A DNA stretch of 64,000 bases, taken from the NCBI GenBank assembly GCA_030435675.1, contig CM059621.1, forward strand, positions 14,570,001 to 14,634,000, written 5' to 3'. The notes beneath the pieces were generated by a model, which was given only the letters and a program-made list of their open reading frames with translations, made no database searches and was not told where the DNA came from. The stretch's first letter is position 1. Every line of letters begins with the position of its first letter. This DNA is from Steinernema hermaphroditum. Lineage: Eukaryota; Nematoda; Chromadorea; Rhabditida; Steinernematidae. The position numbers were made by a program, and so were the translations under genes. This document shows, piece after piece, positions 44,321 through 55,242 of the stretch.

Positions 44321-46911
44321 ATGATGGAGCTCTACTTCAACCGCCACCCGCAGTGGCTCCGCTACTATAACTGCTCTTTTTTGAGTCATGAACAGTGGTC
44401 GGAGCGCGGCCAAGTCAGCATCCCTATGGGAGTGTATTCGCTTGTGTCTGGAGTTCTTTATCTGGTTAGTTCTTTTTATTAAATTCCATTTCCTTAAGAT
44501 ACATAAGATCTCTTTCACTGTAAGTCTCTGTGAGAACCTAAGATAAGATCTCTGTCCGAAAGGCTGTCAGGATCGACACTATAGCCCTGAGGACGGCCGG
44601 ATTAGTGGTTGTAGTATCGTATTTATCCAGCTCTAACCTAGTGAACAAATGAATGGCCTGGCGATCCTGAATACATAGGCACCCCTCTAGACACCCGTCG
44701 GGCACAAACAAACGTAAGATGCACAGTTTAGGCCATGTACATTCCGTGCCTAATAGTCGTGGTGAAGACCGACCAACTGCGGAGTCTTTCCTGCTACAAG
44801 ATCATGAGCTGCCTCGGGATCGTCGAGTGCCTGGGCGTTGTCATCAGCTGCCTATTCACTGGATACTTGTTTCTCGTGGGAGCCGTGTTCTGTTCCTCGC
44901 CCCACGTGATCTACATCGCCGGGCAGTTCATGAACGGCAAGTTTCCCTCTGGAAACGGTCCTTCTCAGCGGAGATTTAGCGTTCTGGGAGGCGCAGTGCA
45001 TGCTGTGCGTTCTTCTGGGTGTGAATAGAGTCGTCGACTTCTGGAACATTCCTGTTCTCACTGCGCTCTTCGAGGGCTACAGAACCTTCCTCTGGTTCAT
45101 TCCTATCCTGTGCTGCTGTGCGTACTTTGTCCTTTTCACGTCACCTCCAGTCTTCTCGTCGATCAAGCAGCAGTGGTTCTTCGACCCGTATGCCGGAATG
45201 AAGGATGTTCAGCGAAACTCGTCTGCCGTAAGTGCTTCGTAATTTTCGCAAATCGTATAGTTGAAAGCCGATCATGAGCACAACTATCGATACAACAGAA
45301 TACTGTACAGTGTGACCCAAAAAGGGCATCTAGACGGAAGACACTTCCGTCTTCCACTTCCACTTCCGTCTAGATGCCCTTTTTGGGTCACCCTGGAGTT
45401 CGGATTGAGTAGCCGGGCGGCGATGAGGGCCTTCTCGGTGATATTGTGGGACTACAGTTGCCACTAACTACGTCCAAGAACGACCACTCGCTCATTTCTG
45501 ACAGAGCGATCAACACAAGTGGAAGACTGCCAGTTTCATGAGTTACTGATTTATCTTCTCGTATCTAAGGCTTACGCCTTGCGAGACGTCATATATACAC
45601 AAAAAGACACAAATCACACCGTAGTCGCTGATTTTCTTTTGAGAGAGAGAGACGGCATCCGAGATGAACGATCAGTGGTCCCATTACTATGCGCGGGCGT
45701 TGAAGTGGCGAAGAGGTTGAATCCAGTCGCAGCGAACGGAGCGGGATCCCATCTTCAGTGGCCGTATCCAATAAACTGGGAATGGGAACCTCCCGGGAAG
45801 CGCTTCTCGGGATTGCTTTCTAAAATACGTTTCGTAGCTATTCACAACACAAAGATATTGCTATCCTAGGTAACGGAGTGTTAACTGCTATCCTAGGTAA
45901 CGGAGTGTCACGGCAGGAGCGAGATGTTTCAAGTTCACGCAAAAATTGGCAATTTTGGCTACTCGCAAGAATTTCCTCCTCAGCCCAATAGGAACGAATG
46001 GACCACACACGGCGACACATCCAAAACAGTGACTGGGAAGTCCGCTTCCCAGCCACCTGTAGTTAGGAGGACTGAGAAGCAAATGGGAAGCAACTGGGAA
46101 GTCTTCCCAGTTTATTGGATACGGCCACAGCTGGCGGCGCTTCCGACTTCGGAGTTGCAACGCCTCTTCGGCTTCTCTGGCGGCGCGGGTGGAGTCGCGC
46201 GGTCGTGACGGTCTTCTTGGCAAGACGGTGGAACTACAGATCCCTAGTGTTCCAGGCCTTCTGGGAGGCGGGGCGAACATAGCGCCACCAACGACGGCCA
46301 AGAACGACCGCTCACTCAACTCAATCGGCTCAGACAGCGTCAGAGAGAGCGAGTGGACGACCCGACCGATCGCTGGGGGCACAAATAAAAGACCTTCATG
46401 AGTCACTCGAATAAAAAGGATGCTATCTTAATGACTTTTACACCAAACCTTACAGTACACAAACCGCACTAACGTCTATGCAAACTACGTCACTATGTTC
46501 CTTCTGTTCATCATCTACGGCACCCTTATCTTCTCTCTCTACTGCAAATCCCGAGGTTCACAGAGTTCCGTGGTCACTCACGTCCAACGAATGGTACCCT
46601 GCACAGTCCGGACGTTGTACTTATGTTCCCCTCTGCAGGTCATAATCCAAGCCGTGGTGATATGCCTACTTCTAGCACTTGGTGGCGTCCTCTTCATCGG
46701 TCTCCAAATCACCAACGCGCCACCTATCGTGGTTTCGGCCAGTTTGATAGGCTACCAGATCAGTTGCGGGGCTGGCGGCATCGTTTATCTCATTGTGAAC
46801 TCGACTATTCGGAGAGAAGTCTTCAGAATGCTCCACATAGTGAGACACATTCGTAGGACGGATGTCGTTCAGAGGAGAATCGCTTCTAACTACACGAAGA
46901 GCACCCACTGA
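44321..46911 (+). CDS. serpentine receptor class T (Srt), seven-transmembrane GPCR
   Basis: Exons 44321..44464, 44732..44936, 44980..45227, 46456..46593 and 46639..46911 encode 335 residues, the usual Srt length. Family features: N-terminal YNCSF followed by W(S/T)..G and IPMGVYSLVSGVLYL, then MYIPCLIVVVKTDQL.SLSCYKIMSCLGIVE (end of helix 1 to helix 2), GYLFLVGAVFCSSPH.IYI, LLGVNRVVDFW, and the later helices (FIIYGTLIFSLYCKSR, QAVVICLLLALGGVLFIGLQ, YQISCGAGGIVYLIVNSTIR). Class T receptors are presumed chemosensory. Intron 2 begins with GC (GCAAGT at 44937); a GT alternative would give a stop. Intron 3 (1228 bp) is full of repeats. AATAAA at 46975. Confidence 0.87.
45308..45395. mobile_element. 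palindromic MITE, CAGGGTGACCCAAAA family, copy 3
   Basis: An 88-bp near-perfect palindrome inside intron 3 of the Srt gene: CAGTGTGACCCAAAAAGGGCATCTAGACGGAAG and its inverse, arms of about 33 bp separated by a short CACTTCC spacer. The ends match the copies at 8488 and 8962. A TA precedes the left end. Confidence 0.7.
45758..46128. repeat. inverted repeat in Srt intron 3
   Basis: GTGGCCGTATCCAATAAACTGGGAA at 45758..45782 recurs inverted at 46104..46128 with about 320 bp between. Inside, GCTATCCTAGGTAACGGAGTGT is present twice in tandem (45860..45881 and 45887..45908). A further similarity, CCAAGAACGACC(A/G)CTC, occurs at about 45475 and 46298 as a direct repeat outside the arms. The pattern suggests one or two nested MITE-like insertions. 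Confidence 0.6.
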
Positions 46912-47236
46912 GAGTACGATGAATCGGTGGTGGCGTTGTCCGCTGTGACCGATACGGACGCCAAGAATTTTACCAATAAATAAGCAAGACTTGCGTCTCC
47001 ATGAGTCTGCCTTGAAGCACTAAGGGTGCTACGATAAGCCCAGTTCGGAAGGCTCAGATTCCACTCCTGGGAGTGGCTTCGGGCGCCTCTGCATAAGAAA
47101 CGCCCCGAAGAGCCTCAGATTCCACTCCTGCGAGCGGTTTTGAAGAAGTCCACTCCGACGTCGATCCGTCCGGCTGACCTTCCTCGACGACGTCTTCGCG
47201 CCTCTCGGCTACCCGATCTTCGAGGCGATCGCCGAC
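46912..47236. other. interval with short direct repeat
   Basis: CTCAGATTCCACTCCTG is present at about 47053 and 47112, each followed by a G-rich run (GGAGTGGC, CGAGCGG). No gene recognised before 47237. Confidence 0.35.
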
Positions 47237-47614
47237 ATGGTGATGGTGATGACGCCCGCGATTCTCCTGCTTCTCAAGCTGATGGAAGAGAGTGTCTTCT
47301 GCATCCACGTCAACCTCTGCTACCACGAACGCGTCGGCGACGTCTTCGCGGCCTTCCTCGAGCACCAGAAGAAGAATGAGAAGCTGGGCGAACTGACGCT
47401 GAAGGGCGAATGGCCCCCTTGCATCCTAGCCACCACCCGGGAGTTCATAGAGCTGAAGTCCGTCCTCTGGCTGGATGCCTTCGGCATCATGTACCTCTTC
47501 GACAGTCGGATACTGTACCACGTGCGCGAGGTGGCGATGAAGAACGAGCACGTGAGGGCGATCTACAAGATCATCTACGATAACACATCGGACGGGAAAT
47601 CTCGGAAATCTTGA
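47237..47614 (+). CDS. hypothetical protein
   Basis: An uninterrupted frame of 125 residues beginning MVMVMTPAILLLLKLMEE, i.e. a hydrophobic start, followed by a mixed region with aromatic and charged residues (EWPPCILATTREFIELKSVL, DSRILYHVREVAMKNE) and a Lys/Ser end. The frame is open further upstream to about 47137 (RLTFLDDVFAPLGYPIFEA), so the true start or an upstream exon may be missing. High GC and codon bias fit coding DNA; family unknown. A long palindrome begins 64 bp downstream. Confidence 0.4.
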   Translation: MVMVMTPAILLLLKLMEESVFCIHVNLCYHERVGDVFAAFLEHQKKNEKLGELTLKGEWPPCILATTREFIELKSVLWLDAFGIMYLFDSRILYHVREVAMKNEHVRAIYKIIYDNTSDGKSRKS

Positions 47615-47677
47615 AGAAGGTGCAAGGCGACAAATGAGAGATGGACTGCGGAGAGGGGAAAACAGGGACCGTTCATC

Positions 47678-48054
47678 TAGAGATAGAATACCACACGCAA
47701 CGGCTGGAGCACACATGGACAGAATAAGCTCGAATATCTGTGGCTAAACTTGCTCCGCCAGTGCGCATAGAGTAGTTAAGTTAAATAATTGATCTACACT
47801 TGCGAATTCAGATTTCGAAACATTGGAAGCAACAATCGGAAGAAAATCCAACGGCTGGCTCCAACCGGTTGGAGCCAGCCGTTGGATTTTCCATCAATTT
47901 TTGAATTCAAAGCTGCAGTATCCGGTAACGAAAGTGTAGATCAATTATTTAACTACTCTATGCGCACTGGCGAAACAAATTTAGCCACCGGTATTCGAGC
48001 TTATTCTGTCCATGTATGCTCCAGCCGTTGCGTGTGGTATTCCATCTCTACGTT
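47678..48054. repeat. about 375-bp foldback element with 48-bp perfect palindrome
   Basis: The centre 47843..47890 is a perfect 48-bp palindrome (24-bp half AAAATCCAACGGCTGGCTCC then AACC). Beyond it the two arms continue to match with gaps: GTGTAGATCAATTATTTAAC, CTACTCTATGCGCACTGGCG, TTCGAGCTTATTCTGTCCATG and GCTCCAGCCGTTGCGTGTGG all occur in both orientations. Outer ends are TAGAGATAGAATACCACAC and its inverse ending CATCTCTA. No coding capacity. A foldback MITE or a head-to-head duplication is the likely origin. Confidence 0.8.
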
Positions 48055-48355
48055 CACCTGACTGAAGGCGACGAGGATATGTGCGTTTCCGTGTACCATC
48101 AAAGTAAATACAACCCGAACCCAAGTGGGAGAGAATCTTCGGAAGAACTGATCCAGCAAACAATCATGCCTCACAAACAACAAACAAGAGCTACCGCCTT
48201 CAGTAGTCTGCATACACAGACATTCAAACAAACACAATCATTCTTCTAGGCACAGATACTTGCCACAAGCATAGGCCAACCCCAACTTTCATTACAAATC
48301 CAACATAGTCAGCTCAAATTTAATTAACATTATGCACAATAAAAAGAAAATGGAC

Positions 48356-51300
48356 TTAGACGATGTCAGAAACGCTGGTCTGGAGCTTCTTCTTCGACAG
48401 ATCAAACACGGTCTTGAACTGCTCAGGCACTGGGTACTCAACCTGAAATAAACATGCGACATTACTACCATGCGGACTGAGCGGTCAACTCACGAATTCG
48501 CCATCTTCTCCATGAGGAACCAGGACGTTCATCTCGGACGATTTGCTTGTGATTATCTCCGCGTTCATTGCTTCCTTGCTCAAATAAACCATGCAGCCAT
48601 CTGTCTTCTGGATCGACAAAGTCGGCATATGCCCAAGGGTCTGAAATCAGAAAACCGTTATTTACTCCCAAACAGTACTCGAATTACCTGAATCTGCGCA
48701 CTCTGACAATTGATTACTTCGACCTGTGACAGGAGGTTGTCGAAGACAACACTCGTCTTCTTGCAACTGTCGAGCGTAATGGAGTTGCACTTGCCCTTTA
48801 CTTGGACCACCGAGTTGTCGCATTTGTAGATGTAGATGGTCTGCTTCATATCTTTGACTTCTACGATGATCTCCTTATTATCCTTGAAGTACTCCTAAGG
48901 ATAGCCAATAAAGTGTTCACGTAATTACGCGTTGAAATCTTACCACATTCCATTGCTTTCCATTTTCTAATTCGATTCTAGGTGGGCGTACGATCTCTTG
49001 TTTGGGAGCGGTGGCGCTGGCAGCTTTCGGCTCAGCCTTCCCGGCGGGGACTGTTGACTGTTGACGGAGCGAGGGATTTTTGTGAGTCTGCATGTCGGCA
49101 GTGACCTTTTTCAAGCCGGAGGTGATCGCCGAGCCTTTGTTGATTTCAGCGAAGAGGGCCTGCTTGTCCGAGTCGGCAGCCGGTTTCGTTGTCTTCTTCA
49201 CGTCGTCAAACAAATCTGAACGTTCAGCTCATAAGAGCCCGCTGAATAAGCGATTACTCACTCGCTGGCAATGGCGGTGGCGGCGGAGGGGGCGCGCCTC
49301 CCGATGGCGGCGGGGGAGCCCCGCTTCCGGCATTCGAAGAAGGTGCTGCGGCGCCGGGCGACGAGTTCCATACAAGGCCCGTGGTGTGGACTTGCCGGAC
49401 GTAGGTTTGCAGCCCTCCCAAGAGGTCGCGCCATGCCTTCGTGAATTCTACATGCGTCTGATCCTTGTCCTTGTAGTCCTTTAGGACGCGATTCACGTAG
49501 TACATGGTTGATTCAAGTGCGTCTTTGATGAACGGCGCAGGCGTTGGCTTCACAGTCACCCAGCCGAGCGCTTGAATTCCTTCTTTGATGGCGGACAGAT
49601 GGTTGAAAACGGTTGACGCGCGATTTGCCTGGCAGAATTCCGAAATTTCCATAATCATCCCGCTGAGGGGCTTCAGGCGACTCTGCAATCCGGTCATGTC
49701 CGGCTCCTTTTCTCCCGCCGCATTCCACACGAAGGTGCGCTGCATGTTGAAGGCCTCCTTCACCTTATCTCCCTAAAATAAACGAACGTGATGCGGAGGG
49801 AAACGAATTTCTCACCATCACGGACAAGTCGCCACCAATTTTCGTGCACAGCCCCAAGAAGGTCTTCAAGGCCTCGTCCACAGCGCCGTCATATTGTTGT
49901 ACCGACGGCGGTACTTTGTCGCTTGCCGCAGCTAAAATCAAAACGATTAAGATCGTAAATACCAAGCACAATTATCCCAACCCTTCGACGCAATCTCTCC
50001 TCCTATCTCAAAGCTCAGTCGTCGCACCAAATCGGCGTCGCATTGAAAAACGACCTTTTTCTGGGTCTTGGGCTGCTCGCCGTGGCCGTTCTTTGCCAAA
50101 ATTCCCTGTGGCGTCGGCACCCGCCCCACTTGCGGAAAATTTGAGTGGAACCCGTTCACTTTCACGGCACTCGAATGGTGCACAGGCGGCGGACTCAATG
50201 GAAGGTTTCGCGGTGAGGCGAACCTCCTTGTCGTTTCGAACGGGTCCTTTGGCCAGTGTTCGTTGTAGTCACATTCAGAAGAGTTAGCCGAGTAATTCTG
50301 GATATCAGCTACTAGATTCTGAAGAGATCCCTGGCGTCGAATGGCCGCTGGTTGGATCTGAGCGTGATAAGGCGAAGGAGCCGCCGGCGCAACTCCGGAA
50401 TATGAGCTGTGTTTTTGGCGTGGCAGAGGAGGTGACGGAGACATGTAATCGCGCACGTTGTCGTAAGTTACGCTGCTGAATTGCACTGACGACGGTCGTC
50501 TCAGCAGTTCAACAGCATGAGGATTGCGGTAGTTCGAATGAACCTTCACATCTGAGGAAATTGGAGTGATGAGGCGCTTCGGTACATAATCGTTCGCTGC
50601 TCCTATCGTGAGAGACGATTCGGAAACCGTCTGATGGATAGGCGCCGGTGCTTTTCGCTGTGGCTGCGCCTGTTCATACTGATAATCGTATCCACCACAG
50701 GCCCCAGTCTGCCGCTGTTGAAGCTCGGCCTTGTGACGCCTCAACTTCTCAAGGAACTCGTCAGCAGTAGGCTTTTTGGGGCGCTCGTAAGGGTATACGT
50801 TATCGTAGTACTGTTGCTGCTGAGGGTGCGGCTCTCGGTCACGCAGCTGATGATATGGATTAGTCTGTTCTCGTCTACCGAAATTAACTGGCGCGTAGGT
50901 TTGCTGCTGCGGAAACTGGTGATATGGGGGCAGCTCTTCGCGATAGTACTGATGATCTCTTGGGCGATGTTGTTGTTGATGATGGTGGTAAAAGTGATGT
51001 GGGTTTGGGTAATAGGGTTGGGAATGATAGCTGCTTGACATGACGTCATCTCTTTCAAAGGGAATATCGGCAACAAAATTCGAGTCAACGGACTGCGTCA
51101 ACAACTGGTTCAGGCTTGAAGTGTGCCGCAGAGGCGCTCCGCCATTCATGAATTTGTAGTTCCGCGAGTGCATCCCATACGGGCGCGGAGTGCGCAAATA
51201 AAGGGAATCGTTCATCGTTTGCGGTCAGCGCACATCACTAGAACATCGTTTCGTTCTGAAGCGTGCTATAATTAACGCGAAAGAAGCGCAGATGCTGATA

Positions 51301-51926
51301 CGGTTAAATCATGACGAAACGATCAAAAACTTGCGGATAAAGCTGCCGCCCAGACATCGAGAAGATGTTGTATGTGGGCGAGAGCGTATGTGTTATTTCT
51401 GATGGAGAAAGGCGAAAAGCGAGCAACTGTTAAGGCTAGCGGCGCTTGGATAAGTCAGTAGCGAGAGACAACAATCGGGCCCCATTGCAGATTGTTGAAA
51501 CGAGCGAAGGATATAACAATTTAGTCCCGATTAGCACCCTCGCGCGATAACGCAAATCAGCTGTCGAATTCGCATTGTTGTGCTGCTGCGCTATAACAGC
51601 CGCGCTAGCACACGTAAGCAGCTAATACTGAGCGCTCAACACCTTAGCCGCTGCCTTACAACAGTTGCCGATTTAAAAAGGTTAGGCAACAAATGCCCAC
51701 CCGAAAAACGAGCCAAAAAAACGAGTGATACGCCAAGCTACAAGTCCCTAAACCCCTCAGCCCAAGTCGTGACGAGAGATTTGAAAACAAACGAACCTGG
51801 GATATCGTCGCTTGCAGCCAAAGGCTTAGGAGCAAGCGCCGGCTTCTGAGCGCTCAGTAGCTCAAGTCGAGCGGTCGCCGCCTCCAGGCGGTGGACGAGT
51901 TTCTCCATTCGGTCCTGCTCAGTCAT
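48356..51926 (-). CDS. cas: adenylyl cyclase-associated protein (CAP/Srv2)
   Basis: Exons 51797..51926, 49816..49931, 49262..49772, 48944..49215, 48688..48894, 48494..48640 and 48356..48442 give 489 residues. The N-terminal MEKLVHRLEAATARLE motif is the family's oligomerisation helix; the helical domain follows (DGAVDEALKTFLGLC, ANRASTVFNHLSAIKEGIQALGWV, FIKDALESTMYYVNRVLKDY), then a polyproline tract (PPPPSGGAPPPPPPPLP) that in CAPs binds profilin and SH3 domains, a WH2-like linker, and the beta-helical CARP domain (RIELENGKQWNVV, DNSVVQVKGKCNSITLDSC, VPEQFKTVFD). CAP recycles cofilin-bound ADP-actin. The long first intron contains a large ORF in a compatible phase (49982..51215). Profilin is encoded about 11 kb away. 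Confidence 0.94.
49982..51215 (-). CDS. 411-codon ORF in CAP intron 1, possible alternative first exon
   Basis: A frame with ATG at 51215 and an in-frame stop just upstream runs 422 codons to 49947. The encoded protein is Tyr/His/Gln/Pro-rich (HHFYHHHQQQHRP, QQQQYYDNVYPYERPKKP) with a basic helical piece (DEFLEKLRRHKAELQQR), SPSPPLPR-type proline motifs and a KKVVFQCDADLVRRLSFE end. At codon 411 the sequence AAG G|GTTGGG offers a donor in phase 1, the same phase as CAP exon 1, and the shared acceptor at 49932 would continue into the CAP helical domain. It could instead be a separate one-exon gene. The domain family is not recognised. Confidence 0.6.
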
Positions 51927-53550
51927 AATCTGAAAATTGGAGAATTACATTAAAGTGAACACATACAATTTGGAGTCGCAGGGCACGGAATTCGAAACAA
52001 AATATGGCGAAACAAAATTGCGATTCTGGCATCGCGACCTCCTTAGTTCAACTGACAATACCCTGAGCTAAAGTGATCAAGCATCAGCAAAACGACACCT
52101 GGCCAAAAGGTTGTGAGGAGGCCGTATGGGCGAGCGAATGAGCGAAAACAAAACGAGATGGGCTCCAGCTTTGACGTAATTTATTAGTCACCGCCATTCG
52201 CTATGATTTAACGACTCATTGAAAAGGTGCGTATGGGAGCCGAACAGCAAAATTCGAATCTTTCGAATCACTACTCAAGCCTTGGTGAATAAATACTTCA
52301 CAGGAGCAGCAAATCCATCAACAGTTGTCTACAACAACTGTCCACAGTGCACAAAAGGGGGCTGAAAACACCAGCGCTCAAGTGGGGGGAAAAACAATCG
52401 AGCACTTGCCCTTCGCTAGAAATTCAAACGTTCTGAAATGGAAAAAGCTAGCAACTGATAAAAAACCAACGCACCAACGCAATATCAGCAAAATTTGAAA
52501 GGAAGCATCAAAAAGTCGACACCAAATTTTGCGAAATGATTAACGCGTTAAAATCTGCTGCATCAACGCTGTTAACATTCTGAACATTACCGAGACGTGA
52601 CACAATTATCGAATTCGCACGCATGCAAACAAAAATGTAACGACGCCTTAGAGAGCATTGATAAATGCCGCCACGTTTGCAGCAACGTAGCCCAGAAAAT
52701 CAAAACAAACCATATCGACAATTTTTTCCTAACAGAAAATCGCTGACAGATGGCGAACGCTGAATCATTCGAAGGCGCACGAGCGGAACGCTTTGAGTCG
52801 AATGCACTCCCGCTCGTCCCTGCAAAAACGGATTTCAAAAATTACAGAACCCATATCCAAATCAGGCAAAGCGCCCCAAGGACTTCCGGTGATCTTCGCC
52901 AGCCGCAGTCAAAAGGGCGCGGGAGAGGAATGGATGGCTTTAGGTACGGGTTCGTGCAGTGGCTTATTGACCGCGTGGCGCTTGCAGAGGGAGGAACAGT
53001 CGTGGCCGCACAGCGCAAGAAACACAGTCGCATCGATCGTCTTCTTAATGACTCATATGTCGGCGTCGGGGCGCCCCCGACCCTTCGCCGATTTCCTCCA
53101 CGAGTGTGGGATCACAGCGCGCAAAAGCTTCCCATCTCTATGAGTACAGAAATTGTTAAAATGGTTTGCAGTCATACAATCAATGACAATGACGACTATG
53201 TAGCACTACATGCTGCACAGAAACAGCAAAGTGCATAAGCTTGAACGAGCAGAAAACTGAAAGCATCTTGTCAAGTCAATTGATGGCGGCTAAACGAGCG
53301 ATGTACATAAGATCTTGTCGCTGAGACATTTTTGAGTACCAGCCAATTCTGCACGATTTGGATAATTCGGCCTGCAAGAATCTGACGAACTAGAAGTACG
53401 CAGCTCAATTTTAATTCAATCGACGAGCTTTGAATCCGAACATCTCGGTAAAATGTGCAGCATTCAAATGTCTGAGCAACAAAGTTCGTGCTCGGTTTGT
53501 GGTTTGCTCAAACGGGTGACAAATAGGAACTTGGCTAAATAGTTTCCTGT
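51927..53550. other. interval upstream of CAP
   Basis: TTTTCAG lies three bases before the CAP ATG, fitting trans-splicing. Three overlapping open frames at 52750..53238, 52793..53143 (plus) and 52842..53033 (minus) reflect base composition; none shows a domain. Otherwise AT-rich. Confidence 0.4.
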
Positions 53551-53623
53551 GGCCCTGTGGCCTAATGGATAAGGCGTCGGACTTCGGATCCGAAGATTGC
53601 AGGTTCGAATCCTGTCAGGGTCG
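53551..53623 (+). tRNA. tRNA-Arg (anticodon TCG)
   Basis: A 73-nt cloverleaf: acceptor stem GGCCCTG/CAGGGTC with one G-T pair, discriminator G, D-arm GGCCTAATGGATAAGGC, anticodon stem TCGGA/TCCGA around the loop CTTCGGA (anticodon TCG), T-arm CAGGTTCGAATCCTG. No intron. Boxes A (TGGCCTAATGG) and B (GGTTCGAATCC) are intact, and a short T-run follows about 9 bp downstream as terminator. Decodes CGA codons (CGG by wobble). Confidence 0.97.
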
Positions 53624-53820
53624 AAATTCTTTTAGCACCTTTTACAAAAGTTTCTGACAGTGATTTTTGTGGTCTTCACTTGATATCAGGTCCAACTTTC
53701 CAATGGAGGTAGGAGCAGCTTCATTGGCAAGATTCACATCAAGGGCGGTTCCTGATTCGTAAAACGGTACAGTTTTTCGTCTCCCAAAGCGTGTTGTGTT
53801 TCATATGTTTCGGCATGCTT

Positions 53821-54583
53821 TTAAAGTTGATCACGACTCCATTTTTTGGAAGAGCTTTCCTCCGGAACATTAGCTGCCTGCCGTAAATTCGTAAGCACGG
53901 TGACCAATCTGTCCACTAAAACATCTGGAATAAATAATAACCTTGGATTCAAATAGCCTACCTCCTGCATCTCGTCCCAGAAAATACATTTAATCGTTTC
54001 CGTTTTATTGTGACAGTGCTGTTTTAGTTCTTTTGGCTTCCATACGAACTCAAGAACTGAGGCAGTCTTCCTTTCTCCACCAGGACGGCAGAAATTCTCG
54101 CAGTTTGGCCAAGATTTCTCATAGTAGACACATGAGGAACATGACGAATTTTCTAGCTGAAAAATGAGATGGTATGAATCAGAGAATATCGATACACAGA
54201 TCACGAAGTATAACAACGGTTTCAAAAAGGCTTACCAAATCGACAATCTTCCTAGCTTCATTGAAAGAGCGCTCACCATGATAATGCTGCATGCCGAAAC
54301 CAACACAGCCAAAGAAAAAGATGTACAATGCGTAGAAGAAGAACACCAATGAGAAGGCATAAGTTCTGGTGGTTGCTGAAACACAGAAAATGTTCATGAA
54401 ACACTGAATTTGATGCTTACACGGAACAGCTGGAAAGGCGCGCTCGATCCTTGAACGATCGTCGCAGATCTTTTCCATTTGTATTTCCGAGTCCGCTTCT
54501 CCGTTCGAACACGCCCGAAGTAGTAGATGTTGGTCGTTGTCAGTGATTTTGAGTGCTGGAAAAAATGCTTCTTGTGACTGCAT
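53821..54583 (-). CDS. unrecognised single-pass membrane protein
   Basis: Exons 54421..54583, 54236..54375 and 53821..54156 encode 212 residues. The first 55 residues are polar; one membrane helix follows (TYAFSLVFFFYALYIFFFGCVGFGM, about 58-82); the ectodomain has eight or so cysteines (SSCSSCVYYEKSWPNCENFC, QHCHNKTETIKCIFW) and a sequon NKT, so it is probably type II. A possible 37-nt intron at the end of the last exon was not used because splicing would bring an immediate stop. Part of exon 1 plus about 140 bp upstream are duplicated at 58187..58366. Function unknown. Confidence 0.6.
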
Positions 54584-55242
54584 CGTCCTCCGACCGCGTT
54601 CCACAAGTGATAGAGAGTCAAATGAGGGGAAGAAACTGAATGCGCTGCAGAGTGGCAGTCCTGCATCGATAGTCACCTGTCTGATGTCAGTAGTTGCATC
54701 ATGCAGGCGTCATTCTGGATTTAAAGCGACCTGGAACTGGTGGCCTTTTTTCGATAAATTTACCATGCGGTGTTATACGTGCTTGTGTTGCAGGCAATGG
54801 ACCGCATCTAAAGTTTTCATAAAACAAGAAGTGGTGATTATTTGCTCCTTTTTAAACTGTTGAATGCTTCAGATCGTTTCCTTGGCATCACTTTCGCAAT
54901 TTCGTGTAGTATAGCATAGCTTTTCGTTGCAATGCAACGCTTTTCCGCAATGCAGCTACATTTTAGCGACGTACTTGGTCTGAAAAATGATCCACTGAAA
55001 CTCGTGACGAATCACGTCTTAGATTTTGAATTCATTCTCAGGAGCTACCGGGTCAGGACCAATCGTGGTAGGTTATTGCCCGCTGTTTTCGGGAATTACA
55101 TGCGAAATTTTTGAGAGGTTTTCGAACTGTTTAAATTCTATCATTCTTCATTGGTGACTTTCTTCATACTACGCGTAGTAAGCTGACTAAATAGCATCAT
55201 TTTATTTCTTAGTTTCATGTCATGTGTTTCAGATAATCAGCC
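54584..55242. other. divergent intergenic interval
   Basis: Upstream region of the minus-strand membrane protein gene and of the CPSF6-like gene. The part 54584..54718 belongs to the segment copied at 58187. GTGTTTCAG at 55225..55233, nine bases before the CPSF6-like ATG, fits trans-splicing. Confidence 0.4.

Noticed and set aside
52750..53238. 162-codon plus-strand open frame
   Set aside because: Overlaps two other open frames in different frames, no domain, probably upstream DNA of CAP.
53942..53978. 37-nt candidate intron (GTAGGC...CCAG) in the last exon of the 53.8-kb gene
   Set aside because: Splicing gives a stop after two codons, whereas reading through keeps a normal frame to 53821.
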